A program made the position numbers and the translations under genes. 64,000 bases of DNA from JACZWZ01 sp036478235 (lineage in GTDB: Bacteria; Actinomycetota; Acidimicrobiia; Spongiisociales; UBA11373), in NCBI GenBank assembly GCA_036478235.1, contig JAZGDZ010000089.1:3846-67845 (forward strand), written 5' to 3'. Under the pieces are notes generated by a model, which was not told the DNA's origin, did no database searches, and saw only the letters and a list, made by a program, of their open reading frames with translations. Positions 41,130 to 49,316 of this stretch are shown piece after piece; position 1 is the first letter of the stretch; each line of letters starts with the position of its first letter.

Positions 41130-41692
41130 CAGCCCTCCAGAGTTTCCAGGTCGTCGATGTACTGCTCGACGAGGGTGCGCTGCGCCGCCTCGTCGACGCT
41201 GCCGGCCACGACCTTCTGCGCCAGTTCGAGCGAGAGCGCGGCCACTTCGTCTCTTATCTGGGCGGAGGCGCGCTGCTTCTCCGAAGCGGCGTCTTCGCGG
41301 GCCTTGCCCCGAATCGAGTCCGCCTCGGCCTCGGCCTTCGACACCAGGTCTGACCGCAGCGCATCGGCCGTCTGTCGGGCATCGTCGACGATCGTGTTCG
41401 CCTCTCCGCGGGCCGAGGCGAGCTGCTCCTTGTAATCCCCCAAAAGGCTCTCCGCTTCCGCCTTGGCCTTCTCCGCCTCGGTCAGCTGGCCGGTGATCGC
41501 CTCCTGCCGCGCCGCCAGAACGCGATCTACCGCCGGCAGCACCCACTTCCAGACGAACACGAAGATGATCGAAAAGGCGATCACGCCGGCGATCAGCTCC
41601 GCGGGGTCGGGGAGGAGCAGGTCGATGCCGCCGTTCTCCTCCTCAACAGCCTCTCCGGCGAGGACGATCATCGGTGCCATGAATTGGATCAT
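41129..41692 (-). CDS. atpF: ATP synthase b subunit
   Basis: A 187-residue peripheral stalk subunit with one N-terminal membrane helix (ELIAGVIAFSIIFVFVWKWVLP, near residues 32-53) and a long charged coiled coil (RQEAITGQLTEAEKAKAEAESLLGDY and beyond). The stretch before the helix (about 30 residues) is longer than in E. coli, as is common in actinobacteria. Only one b gene is present, so the stalk is a homodimer. Its stop overlaps atpH. Confidence 0.95.
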   Translation of the reverse strand: MIQFMAPMIVLAGEAVEEENGGIDLLLPDPAELIAGVIAFSIIFVFVWKWVLPAVDRVLAARQEAITGQLTEAEKAKAEAESLLGDYKEQLASARGEANTIVDDARQTADALRSDLVSKAEAEADSIRGKAREDAASEKQRASAQIRDEVAALSLELAQKVVAGSVDEAAQRTLVEQYIDDLETLEG

Positions 41693-41704
41693 GTGTCCGA
41701 TCTC

Positions 41705-41917
41705 CTACGCGATGAAGAAGAGCACGAACCCGATCAGGGCGAGCGCTTCGGTGAATGCGATACCCAGGAACATCGTCGTACGTGCCATGCCCGCCGCCTC
41801 GGGCTGGCGCGCCATCGCCTGGATGGCGTTGCCGACCACGATCCCGATCCCGATTCCGGGACCGATCGCGGCGAGGCCGTACCCGATGAGGGCGATGGCT
41901 CCCTTGATCTCTTCCAT
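41705..41917 (-). CDS. atpE: ATP synthase c subunit
   Basis: A 70-residue two-helix proteolipid forming the rotor ring. The polar loop is ARQPEA and the ion-binding carboxylate is Glu57 in GIAFTEALALIG. The helix 1 glycine motif GPGIGIGIVVGNA is conserved. The residue after Glu57 is Ala rather than the Ser/Thr that completes sodium sites, so a proton-driven ring is expected. Confidence 0.96.
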   Translation of the reverse strand: MEEIKGAIALIGYGLAAIGPGIGIGIVVGNAIQAMARQPEAAGMARTTMFLGIAFTEALALIGFVLFFIA

Positions 41918-41937
41918 TGGGTTGTTTCCTCCTTAGC

Positions 41938-42753
41938 TCAGTGCTCCGGATGCACTGATGTCTGGATGTACACCGCCGACAGCAGCGTGAAGATGTATGC
42001 CTGCAGCACTGCCACGACGAATTCGAACACGAAGATCCCGAGGCCGAACACGAACCACGGCAGGCCGATGACCGACCTGATCCCGATGTCTCCGACGGCG
42101 GCAAAGAAGACCCAGCCCGACGCCAGCAGCAGCGTGAGCATGAGATGGCCGGCCACCAGGTTCGCGAAGAGCCGCACCGCCAACGTGAGCGGGCGCAGCA
42201 GGAAGACCGAGACGAACTCGATCAGCCCCACCAGCCAGCGCAGCGCGATCGGGACGCTCTTGGGCCACACGATGTCGAAGAGGTAGCGAAATCCGTTCTT
42301 GTAGAAGCCGACGACCACAAAGATCAGCCAGGTGGTGACGGCGAGCATGAGCGGGATCGCCATCCGCGACGTCAGCGGGAAGTTGATCAGCGGGGTCAGC
42401 TCGAAGAGGTTGGCCACGAGGATGAACATGAAGATCGACAGCAGGTAGGGGGTGTAGCGGGAGCCCTCGGGCCCGATCGTGCCTTTGGCCACGTCATCGC
42501 GCACGAACGTGACAACCGACTCCATGGCGAGGCCGAACTTGGAGGGAACGACCCGGACCCGACGGAACCCGAAGTAGAGCAGCGCCAGGACGATGAACAT
42601 CGCCAAGAAGGTGAGCACGACCGTCCGGGTGAAGTCAAACGGCCCGATCGAGAAGAGGGCCTGCTTGAACTCGAACAGCTCGATCACGTTTCCCGGAGCA
42701 CAGATGATCTCCTCCGCCGGATCGCACTCAGTTGCGAGTATCAGGACGTCCAC
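41938..42753 (-). CDS. atpB: ATP synthase a subunit
   Basis: A 271-residue membrane subunit forming the proton half-channels. The essential Arg lies in LAVRLFANLVAGHLML, and the last helices have the family's usual E/Q-rich pattern (FEFVVAVLQAYIFTLLSAVYIQ). About six transmembrane segments are seen. It begins the structural genes of the operon after the two small accessory genes, overlapping the AtpI-like gene by 13 bases. Confidence 0.95.
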   Translation of the reverse strand: MDVLILATECDPAEEIICAPGNVIELFEFKQALFSIGPFDFTRTVVLTFLAMFIVLALLYFGFRRVRVVPSKFGLAMESVVTFVRDDVAKGTIGPEGSRYTPYLLSIFMFILVANLFELTPLINFPLTSRMAIPLMLAVTTWLIFVVVGFYKNGFRYLFDIVWPKSVPIALRWLVGLIEFVSVFLLRPLTLAVRLFANLVAGHLMLTLLLASGWVFFAAVGDIGIRSVIGLPWFVFGLGIFVFEFVVAVLQAYIFTLLSAVYIQTSVHPEH

Positions 42754-43157
42754 TCGAGCTCCCTCTCGTCTCCCCGGGCGACGGCCATCGCCTCGAGAGT
42801 CAGCAGCACCAAATAGGTCGCGATTGCGGCCACTCCGAACGCAATGCGGTCGATTGCGAACAAGCGCGCCACGAGCAACATCGACACCGTGATGGTGAGC
42901 AGCCGCAGCGCAAAGCCGAACAGCGCGGCGGCATGATAGGCACCCAGTGAGATGCGCGCCGCCGTCGACAGGATGACTCCCGAGGCGAGCAGGTTGACGA
43001 CGATCACGACGACGCCGATCGCCGCCGCGATCGCCCCGTCGAGCCCCCGGACCATCCAGGCGACCGTCACCGCCAGGGGGCCGACGACGACGGTCCGCTT
43101 GACCGTGTGGCGGGCGAGGATCACCTCGATGTCGGGGAGGGCCTGCCGCTCAGACAC
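42741..43157 (-). CDS. AtpI-like ATP synthase accessory membrane protein
   Basis: A 138-residue protein with four predicted transmembrane helices (GPLAVTVAWMVRGLDGAIAAAIG, VVIVVNLLASGVILS, ALFGFALRLLTITVSMLLV, AFGVAAIATYLVLLTLEAM). It lies directly upstream of atpB, overlapping it, and just after a second small membrane gene, the usual place of AtpI, which assists c-ring assembly in other bacteria. Sequence identity in this family is low, so the call relies on topology and position. Confidence 0.75.
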   Translation of the reverse strand: MSERQALPDIEVILARHTVKRTVVVGPLAVTVAWMVRGLDGAIAAAIGVVVIVVNLLASGVILSTAARISLGAYHAAALFGFALRLLTITVSMLLVARLFAIDRIAFGVAAIATYLVLLTLEAMAVARGDERELEWTS

Positions 43158-43401
43158 CGTCGTCCTCGTTTGCGATCTTCCACATCCGCCAGAATCCGAT
43201 GACCGACCCGGCGATGATCCCCAGCACCACGAGGATCGGGTCTGTACCGAGCCAGATGTCGGCGAGGTAGCCGAGGAGGAATCCCGACATGATCGTCGGG
43301 AAGAATCCGGCCGCCTCGAAGCCGGCGGCGACGTTGCGCCCTATCTCCTCGTGATGGCGGTTCACCCGCTGGCCCCCTTCGCCCTTTATGATTTCCTTCA
43401 C
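43150..43401 (-). CDS. AtpZ/AtpQ-like small membrane protein, first gene of the atp operon
   Basis: An ~83-residue protein with two transmembrane helices (FEAAGFFPTIMSGFLLGYLAD and PILVVLGIIAGSVIGFWRMW) and a charged N-terminus, typical of the AtpZ/AtpI family encoded before ATP synthase genes and implicated in ion supply or assembly. Two GTG starts have good ribosome sites, 43401 (GGAG) and 43365 (AAGGGGG); a third start at 43425 is possible. It overlaps the AtpI-like gene by eight bases. Confidence 0.72.
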   Translation of the reverse strand: MKEIIKGEGGQRVNRHHEEIGRNVAAGFEAAGFFPTIMSGFLLGYLADIWLGTDPILVVLGIIAGSVIGFWRMWKIANEDDGV

Positions 43402-43435
43402 AGCTCGTCTCCGCCCTTGGGGCAAGCAGCTCGCC

Positions 43436-44704
43436 TCACACGTGACCCGGGAAGTCGGCCGGATACGGCGGGAACTTGGAGGCGAGCGCCCCGATCTCCG
43501 ATCGAACGCCGTCGAGAACGCCGGTGTCGTCGCGTTGCCGCAGGGCGCGGATCATGAGCCGGCCGACCTCCTGCACCTCGGGTTCCTGCATCCCGCAGGT
43601 CGTTGCCGCCGGCAGCCCGACCCGCAGGCCACTCGCCCGGTAGGGGGGGCGGGGATCAAACGGGATCGTGTTGAAGTTGAGCGTCACTCCGACGTCGTAC
43701 AGCAGCCGGGCGGCGTCCCGGCCGGTGAAGTCCTCGTCGATCGATCGGAGATCGATGAGGAACATGTGGTTGTCGGTCCCCCCCGAGACGACCCGAACTC
43801 CCTCTTCGGACACCGCGGCGGCCATCGCCGCGGCGTTCTCGACGATCTGAGCGGTGTAGTCGCGATAGGCCGGGGTCGCCGCCTCGGCGAAACAGACGGC
43901 TTTGCCGGCGATGTGGTTGTTGAGCGGACCCCCCTGAGCGTTGGGGAAGACGCCCTTGTCGATCTGGGCCCCGAACTCCTCGCGCCCCATGATCAGGCCG
44001 CCCCGGGCCCCCCGCATCGCCTTGTGGGTCGTGGCGGTGACGACGTCGGCGTGGGGCACCGGGTTGGGATGCGCTCCACCGGCGATGAGGCCGATGATGT
44101 GGGCCGCATCGACCATGAACAAAGCTCCTACCTCGTCGGCTATCTCACGGAACGCGGCCCAGTCGAGCAAACGTGAGTACGCCGAGTAACCGGCGACGAT
44201 CATCTTGGGGCGCTCGGCGTGCGCGATCCGTCGCACCTCGTCGAAGTCGACCGTCTCGGTCTCGGGGTTGACGCCGTAGGCGACGAAGTTGTAGAGGATG
44301 CCCGAGAAGTTGACGTGGGAACCGTGGGTCAGGTGGCCGCCCTGGTCGAGGCTCATCCCGAGGATCTTGTCCCCCACCTCGAGCAGTCCGAAGTAGACAC
44401 CCATGTTCGCCTGGGCCCCGCTGTGGGCCTGGACGTTCACGTACTCCGCCCCGAAGAGTGCCTTGGCCCGCTCGATCGCCAGATTCTCGACCTCGTCCAC
44501 CACCTCACAGCCCTCGTAGTAACGCTTGCCGGGGTATCCCTCGGAGTACTTGTTGGTGAGGACCGACCCCGACGCCTCCATGACGGCGCGGGACACGAAG
44601 TTCTCGGATGCGACGAGGTGCACGTGCGACCGCTGACGGTCGGCATCGCGCTGGATGAGCGAGGCGACCGCAGGATCGACGTCGGAAAGTGGAGCGTCGA
44701 ACAT
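43436..44704 (-). CDS. glyA: Serine hydroxymethyltransferase
   Basis: A 422-residue PLP enzyme interconverting serine and glycine with tetrahydrofolate. The PLP lysine lies in VTATTHKAMRGARGGLI; the family signatures LVASENFVSRAVMEASGSVLTNKY, VNVQAHSGAQANMGVYF and DQGGHLTHGSHVNFSG are all present. The C-terminal segment PPYRASGLRVGLPAATT is also typical. Standard position between prmC-tsaC and the atp operon in actinobacteria. A GGAGG site precedes the ATG. Confidence 0.97.
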   Translation of the reverse strand: MFDAPLSDVDPAVASLIQRDADRQRSHVHLVASENFVSRAVMEASGSVLTNKYSEGYPGKRYYEGCEVVDEVENLAIERAKALFGAEYVNVQAHSGAQANMGVYFGLLEVGDKILGMSLDQGGHLTHGSHVNFSGILYNFVAYGVNPETETVDFDEVRRIAHAERPKMIVAGYSAYSRLLDWAAFREIADEVGALFMVDAAHIIGLIAGGAHPNPVPHADVVTATTHKAMRGARGGLIMGREEFGAQIDKGVFPNAQGGPLNNHIAGKAVCFAEAATPAYRDYTAQIVENAAAMAAAVSEEGVRVVSGGTDNHMFLIDLRSIDEDFTGRDAARLLYDVGVTLNFNTIPFDPRPPYRASGLRVGLPAATTCGMQEPEVQEVGRLMIRALRQRDDTGVLDGVRSEIGALASKFPPYPADFPGHV

Positions 44705-44761
44705 GGAAGTCCTCCTGGGAGCGTCAGGCTAGTGCCACCAACGTGAGGCCCGGGCGCCCGG

Positions 44762-45388
44762 TCAGCCGGGCGACCGGCGTTCCGTCACGGAGTCGATGAT
44801 GGCGATACCGGCTATCGGGATGAGCGGAGCGGCCACGATCGCCAGGCCCGGCGAGATCAAGTAGACGACCTTTGTGTAGGCCGCCAGGCCTACTGCGGTC
44901 CACAGGCGCCACGACCGCAGATGGATTCCCTCCTCGCTCCTCATCGTCCACGCCGCGCCGAGGCCGATCGCCAGCACGAAGCCGGTTGCCGGCTCGCGCG
45001 CTGCAAACGAACCTCCCACGAAAGCTCCCAGCACGATCAACGAGGCGACCGCCGCCGAGCGCCACGGTGAGGTCGCCCGTGAGACCAGGCCGACGATGAG
45101 CAAGAGGAGCGGGATCATCACAGCGGACGCGACGGCGGCGAGGATCGCCGCCGAGTCGTTTCCGTCCCCGGCCTGGACAATGGCGGTGGCCACGAACCCG
45201 AATGCGAGAACCGACACGATCGTCCCGGCGGCCACCGCGGCCCAACGGCGCCGAGACGAGATGGGCCCTTCCCACGCCGGCTGCTCGGTGGACGGCACCC
45301 GACGGCGCCGCTCGGGTTTCGAGTACCGCTCCAGCATCGTCCTGCGCTCGGAGGCGGGGCGCTCCCGCCGACCCCGCTGCCGGCTCAT
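44762..45388 (-). CDS. Uncharacterised membrane protein
   Basis: A 208-residue protein with a basic, Arg-rich cytoplasmic N-terminus (RQRGRRERPASERRTMLERY, continuing to ~residue 50) and five or six transmembrane segments (WAAVAAGTIVSVLAFGFVATAI, AVMIPLLLLIVGLVS, AAVASLIVLGAFVGGSFAA, and two near the end). No domain is recognised. It overlaps the tsaC stop and precedes glyA, a place where actinobacteria often keep a variable small membrane gene. The ATG at 45388 is chosen from this overlap. Confidence 0.7.
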   Translation of the reverse strand: MSRQRGRRERPASERRTMLERYSKPERRRRVPSTEQPAWEGPISSRRRWAAVAAGTIVSVLAFGFVATAIVQAGDGNDSAAILAAVASAVMIPLLLLIVGLVSRATSPWRSAAVASLIVLGAFVGGSFAAREPATGFVLAIGLGAAWTMRSEEGIHLRSWRLWTAVGLAAYTKVVYLISPGLAIVAAPLIPIAGIAIIDSVTERRSPG

Positions 45389-45957
45389 GGGACCTCCACA
45401 TCGACGGGACCCGGCCGAAGTACCTCCGCAACGCTGCCCGTGAAGTCGACCACGGTGGACGCCGCCCCGCCTCCCCCGCCCGGAACGTAGACGGACACCG
45501 CTGATCCCAGGAGGCGGCGGGCGGCGCGGTCGTCGCCGGCGGCTACTCCCCCGGAGCGATTGGCGCTGGTCACCGCCAGCGGACCCGCCGTCTCCAGCAG
45601 CGCCAGCGCCGCCGGATGGTCGGGAACCCGGACTCCGACGGTGTCCTGCTCCGGGTCCCCGATCCACTCCGCAAGACCAGCCACCCTGCGCAGCACCAGT
45701 GTGAGACCGCCCGGCCAGTGGCGGGCCGCCAGGCGGCCCGCCGGCTCGCTCAAGACTGCGATGCTCCCCGCCTGCTCGACGTCAGCCACGAGGATCGGGA
45801 TGGGCTTGAGCCCTGACCGCCCTTTTGCTGCGAAGAGGCGCTCGACCGCGGACCGGTCCCACGGGTCGGCGGCGATCCCGTACACCGTGTCCGTCGGTAG
45901 GCCGATGATCTCGCCGCGGCGCAGGGCGGTGAGGGCGTTTTCGATAATCGACATCAT
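45385..45957 (-). CDS. tsaC: Threonylcarbamoyl-AMP synthase (TsaC/Sua5/YrdC family)
   Basis: A 190-residue YrdC-domain protein that makes threonylcarbamoyl-AMP from threonine, bicarbonate and ATP for the t6A modification of tRNA. Motifs: RGEIIGLPTDTVYGIAADP near the start, FAAKGRSGLKPIPILV, WPGGLTLVLRR and SANRSGG near the end. There is no C-terminal Sua5 domain. It follows prmC, the normal partner. Start is MM at 45957/45954; the region just upstream is occupied by a heptad repeat element, and no good ribosome site is visible. Confidence 0.92.
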   Translation of the reverse strand: MMSIIENALTALRRGEIIGLPTDTVYGIAADPWDRSAVERLFAAKGRSGLKPIPILVADVEQAGSIAVLSEPAGRLAARHWPGGLTLVLRRVAGLAEWIGDPEQDTVGVRVPDHPAALALLETAGPLAVTSANRSGGVAAGDDRAARRLLGSAVSVYVPGGGGGAASTVVDFTGSVAEVLRPGPVDVEVP

Positions 45958-45968
45958 GCGGCGAGCGG

Positions 45969-46041
45969 GCAGCTTGCAGCTTGCAGCTTGCAGCGAGGCG
46001 CGCACGGTGTCGACTGCACGCTGCACGCTGTTTGCTGCAGG
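45969..46041. repeat. Heptad repeat element E (4 + 4 units) between prmC and tsaC
   Basis: Left arm, 45969-45996: GCAGCTT three times and GCAGCGA. Right arm, 46014-46041: CTGCACG twice, CTGTTTG, CTGCAGG. The GCAG and CTGC cores are inverted, so a hairpin is possible. The unit sequence differs from elements B-D but the period and two-arm design are the same. It sits within the few bases separating the two cotranscribed genes, replacing the ribosome-binding region of tsaC. Confidence 0.75.
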
Positions 46042-46042
46042 C

Positions 46043-46837
46043 TCAGATACAACACGACGCCCCTTTCCGGGCCACCAGAATCCGATCCCTGCCGGCGAGG
46101 TCCTGGCGGACCTCGCGGTCGAAGGCGAAGAAGAGGCCGTCGGCCGCCATCCCCTGGGTCTCCCCGATCTCGCAGATCACCCAACCCCCGATTCCCACCC
46201 ACCAAGAGCCCTCGTCGGCGATCCGCTCCAGGATCTCGGTACCGGCCGGGCCCGACACGAGCGCCACCCTGGGCTCGTGGTCCCGCACCTCGGCTGGAAG
46301 CTCGGCGAAATCCTTCTCGGCAACGTAGGGCGGATTTGCCACCGCCAGATCGATGCGTCCCATGAGCCGTTTCGGAAGCGGCTCGAACAGGTCACCGTGG
46401 AGGAAGGCCACGTCGAGTCCGGTGCGGGCGGCGTTCTCCTTGGCAAGCGCCAGGGCGTCCTCGCTGACATCGATCCCGTACACCTGCGCATCGGGAAAGG
46501 AATGCTTCAGGGCGAGGGCCAGCGCGCCCGAACCGGTTCCGAGATCGACGATCACGGTGCCCGGTCCCGCCGCGCCGAGCGACGTCACCGCCTCCTCCCA
46601 CACCCGTTCCGTCTCGGGACGGGGGATGAGAGCCCGCTCGTCTACGAGGAGGTCGACCGGCCCGAACTGCACCGAGCCCTCGAGGTACTGCAGCGGTTCG
46701 CCCGCCAAGCGCCGTGCCGCCAGAGCATCGATGCGGGAAATCTCCGCTGGTGTCGGCGGCTCGAGCGTCAACGAGGCGTGGCCACGACCGGTTACGGCCA
46801 TGGCCAGGCGCTGTCGCTCGTGGGAGGGAAGGGGCAT
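46043..46837 (-). CDS. prmC: Release factor glutamine methyltransferase
   Basis: A 264-residue SAM-dependent methyltransferase that methylates the GGQ glutamine of release factors. The SAM loop is VIVDLGTGSGALALALK, the catalytic motif VANPPYVAE (NPPY), and the N-terminal helical domain ends with YLEGSVQFGPVDLLVDERALIPRPETE (key part: LIPRPETE). In most bacteria prfA precedes prmC directly; here they are separated by four unrelated genes. The open frame continues upstream, but ATG 46837 fits the family. Confidence 0.95.
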   Translation of the reverse strand: MPLPSHERQRLAMAVTGRGHASLTLEPPTPAEISRIDALAARRLAGEPLQYLEGSVQFGPVDLLVDERALIPRPETERVWEEAVTSLGAAGPGTVIVDLGTGSGALALALKHSFPDAQVYGIDVSEDALALAKENAARTGLDVAFLHGDLFEPLPKRLMGRIDLAVANPPYVAEKDFAELPAEVRDHEPRVALVSGPAGTEILERIADEGSWWVGIGGWVICEIGETQGMAADGLFFAFDREVRQDLAGRDRILVARKGASCCI

Positions 46838-46973
46838 GTCCGAAGGGTAAGCCGCCCTGAGCGGACAAGCAGGTCGAGCCCGACGTGGCCCCTCCTCCGA
46901 AGTCAGGCGCGCCGCCGGCCGAGGCACCGACATGGCGGTACCGTGCCCACCCATCCGAGAGAGAGGAAAGTTC

Positions 46974-47342
46974 GTGGCAAACAAGATCGTTCACTTCGAG
47001 ATCATGGGGTCCGACGGTGAGGCTCTCGCCGGGTTCTACCGCGAAGTCTTCGGATGGGACCCCGAGCCGGTGGAGGGCACCGACGGCTATCACCTGGTCG
47101 GGGAGGAGGACACCGGAGTCGGCGGAGCCGTCGGTCAGGGAACCGAGGAGATGCAGTCCTACGTGACGATGTATCTCGGAGTCGACGACATAGACGAGCA
47201 CCTGGCCAAGATCGAAGGCACCGGAGGAGCCACCGTCACGCCCAAGCAGGTGATCCCGGGGGTTGTCGCCTTTGCACTGTTCCGCGACCCCGCAGGCAAC
47301 GTGATGGGCTTGGCCGAGAACGAGACGCCGCCGGCCGAGTAG
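46974..47342 (+). CDS. VOC-family (glyoxalase/bleomycin-resistance-like) protein
   Basis: A 122-residue single VOC domain. It opens KIVHFEIMGSDGEALAGFYREVFGWD, the classic first beta-alpha-beta motif, and closes with VAFALFRDPAGNVMGLAENE. The metal ligands His and Glu are at plausible positions (VHFE; the final GLAE), consistent with a divalent metal, but the substrate is unknown. Start is GTG 46974 with GAGAGGAAAG upstream, divergent from prmC. Two further peptidase genes follow. Confidence 0.8.
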   Translation: MANKIVHFEIMGSDGEALAGFYREVFGWDPEPVEGTDGYHLVGEEDTGVGGAVGQGTEEMQSYVTMYLGVDDIDEHLAKIEGTGGATVTPKQVIPGVVAFALFRDPAGNVMGLAENETPPAE

Positions 47343-47346
47343 TCGG

Positions 47347-49269
47347 ATGACGCAGACGGCACCCTTCGGGTCGTGGGAGTCGCCGATCAGCGCGGCCGAG
47401 GTGACGCGCGCCGGCCTCCGCTTCGGCGACGTCCTCAGGGTGGACGGTGGCGACCTCTATTGGGTGGAGAGCCGCCCCGAGGAGGCCGGCCGGAGCGTGA
47501 TCGTGCGCCGCAGCGCTGCACGGGTGGTAGACGACATCGGGCCCGACGACTTCAACGCCCGGACGAGGGTCCACGAGTACGGGGGCGGTGCGTATGCGGT
47601 CGGCGACGGCGCGGTGTTCGCCACCCGATTCGAGGATCAGCGCCTGTACCGGATCGATCGTGAAGGTGATCCGATCGCCCTCACACCCGACCCGGACCCA
47701 CCGGCCGGCCTCCGCTACGCCGATCTCGACATCGCCGATGGGTGGGTGGTCTGCGTGCGGGAGCATCACCGCGGTGACGGTGAGCCCCGCAACGAGCTCG
47801 TGCGGATCGACCTCACCGGCTCTTCACCCCCGGCCGTCATCGCCACCGGCCGGGACTTCTACTCGTCGCCCCGGGTCTCACCCGACCGGGCCGCCCTGGC
47901 TTGGCTCGAGTGGGACCACCCCAACATGCCGTGGGACGGAACCGAATTGCGGGTCGCCCACTTCGACTCGACCGGGTCTCTCGGCGAGTCGACGCTCATC
48001 GCCGGCGGCGTCGAAGAGTCGGTCACCCAGCCGGAGTGGGCTCCGAACGGAACGCTCCACTACGTGTCGGACCGCACCGGATGGTGGAACCTCTACCGCC
48101 ACGGCCCATCCCAGGACGGGGCCGTGCTGCCGATGAACGCCGAGTTCGGGCTGCCGGGATGGGTCTTCGCCACACGCCGCTACTGCTTCCTCGACGACGG
48201 AACCTTGTTGGCCGCCCATTCCTCGCCAGACGGTGACCGACTGCTCGCCGTCGAGAGTGAGGAGGCGCGAACGATCGAGCTTCCCTTTCGGTCGCTCGGT
48301 TCGACGATGGCCTCGCGGGAACGCAGCCTGTACCTGCTGGCGGGCGGTCCCGGCTCCCCGACTGCGGTGATCGAGATCGATATCGACTCCGGCGCCCACC
48401 AGGTGCTGCGAAGCGCCGACACGGCGATCGACGAGCGGTTCGCCAGCATCCCCGAGGCGATCACGTTCGACACCCCGGACGGGAAGGCCCACGCCCTCTA
48501 CTACCCGCCCACCAACCCGGAGTTCACCGGGCCCGAAGACGAGGCCCCACCCCTGATCGTCGAGATCCACGGCGGACCCACCGGGCAGGCACGCACCCCC
48601 TTGAACCCCTCGTACCTGTTCTGGACCAGCCGCGGCTTCGGCATCGTCGACGTTGATTACGGGGGGTCCTCGGGATACGGCCGCGAGTACCGCAACCGAC
48701 TCCGCGGCAACTGGGGAGTGGTGGACGTGAGGGACTGTGCCCTCGCTGCTGCCCACATCGCCTCGATCGGAAAGGCCGACCCCGATCGGCTCATCATCAC
48801 CGGCGGCAGCGCCGGTGGGTACACCACCCTCCTCGCCCTGGCGCTACACGACGAGTTCGCCGCAGGCGCGTCGTGGTACGGCATCGCCAGCCTCGAGGCC
48901 CTCGCTCGGCACACCCACAAGTTCGAGGCCCGCTACCTCGACCGGCTCATTGGTCCCTACCCGGAGTCGAAGGCGATCTACACCGAGCGTTCCCCTCTCA
49001 CGCACATCGACCGGATGAACACGCCGGTGATCCTGCTTCAAGGCCTCGACGACGAAGTCGTGCCGCCCGCACAGGCCGAGATGATGCGCGACGCACTCGT
49101 GGCTCGCGGCGTGCCGGTGGCATGCGTGATGTTCGAGGGCGAGGGCCACGGCTTCAGAGACGCCCGGAACCAGATCAGAGCGCTGGAGTCAGAGCTGTCC
49201 TTTTACAGCCAGGTGCTCGGCTTCGAGCCCGCCGGAGACATCGAGCCCGTCGCGGTGCAGGGGCTCTGA
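47347..49269 (+). CDS. S9-family prolyl oligopeptidase / acylaminoacyl peptidase
   Basis: A 640-residue serine peptidase. An N-terminal beta-propeller (residues ~1-380) is followed by an alpha/beta hydrolase domain with the nucleophile Ser488 in GGSAGGYTT, the acid Asp568 or Asp569 in LQGLDDEVVPP and His601 in EGEGHGFRD. Likely acts on short peptides in the cytoplasm; no signal peptide is present. Start ATG 47347 lies two bases after the VOC gene's stop. The segment YGGSSGYGREYRNRL is typical of the S9C group. Confidence 0.9.
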   Translation: MTQTAPFGSWESPISAAEVTRAGLRFGDVLRVDGGDLYWVESRPEEAGRSVIVRRSAARVVDDIGPDDFNARTRVHEYGGGAYAVGDGAVFATRFEDQRLYRIDREGDPIALTPDPDPPAGLRYADLDIADGWVVCVREHHRGDGEPRNELVRIDLTGSSPPAVIATGRDFYSSPRVSPDRAALAWLEWDHPNMPWDGTELRVAHFDSTGSLGESTLIAGGVEESVTQPEWAPNGTLHYVSDRTGWWNLYRHGPSQDGAVLPMNAEFGLPGWVFATRRYCFLDDGTLLAAHSSPDGDRLLAVESEEARTIELPFRSLGSTMASRERSLYLLAGGPGSPTAVIEIDIDSGAHQVLRSADTAIDERFASIPEAITFDTPDGKAHALYYPPTNPEFTGPEDEAPPLIVEIHGGPTGQARTPLNPSYLFWTSRGFGIVDVDYGGSSGYGREYRNRLRGNWGVVDVRDCALAAAHIASIGKADPDRLIITGGSAGGYTTLLALALHDEFAAGASWYGIASLEALARHTHKFEARYLDRLIGPYPESKAIYTERSPLTHIDRMNTPVILLQGLDDEVVPPAQAEMMRDALVARGVPVACVMFEGEGHGFRDARNQIRALESELSFYSQVLGFEPAGDIEPVAVQGL

Positions 49270-49278
49270 CGCGCAGCC

Positions 49279-49303
49279 CCGGCCCGGCTCCAAACCGGGC
49301 CGG
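49279..49303. terminator. Perfect 9-bp hairpin in a convergent gap, probable bidirectional terminator
   Basis: CCGGCCCGG pairs with CCGGGCCGG around a CTCCAAA loop, 10 bases after the S9 peptidase stop and 13 before the stop of the convergent lipoprotein gene. No clear T-run follows on either strand. Confidence 0.6.
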
Positions 49304-49316
49304 AGTCAACGCCCGC

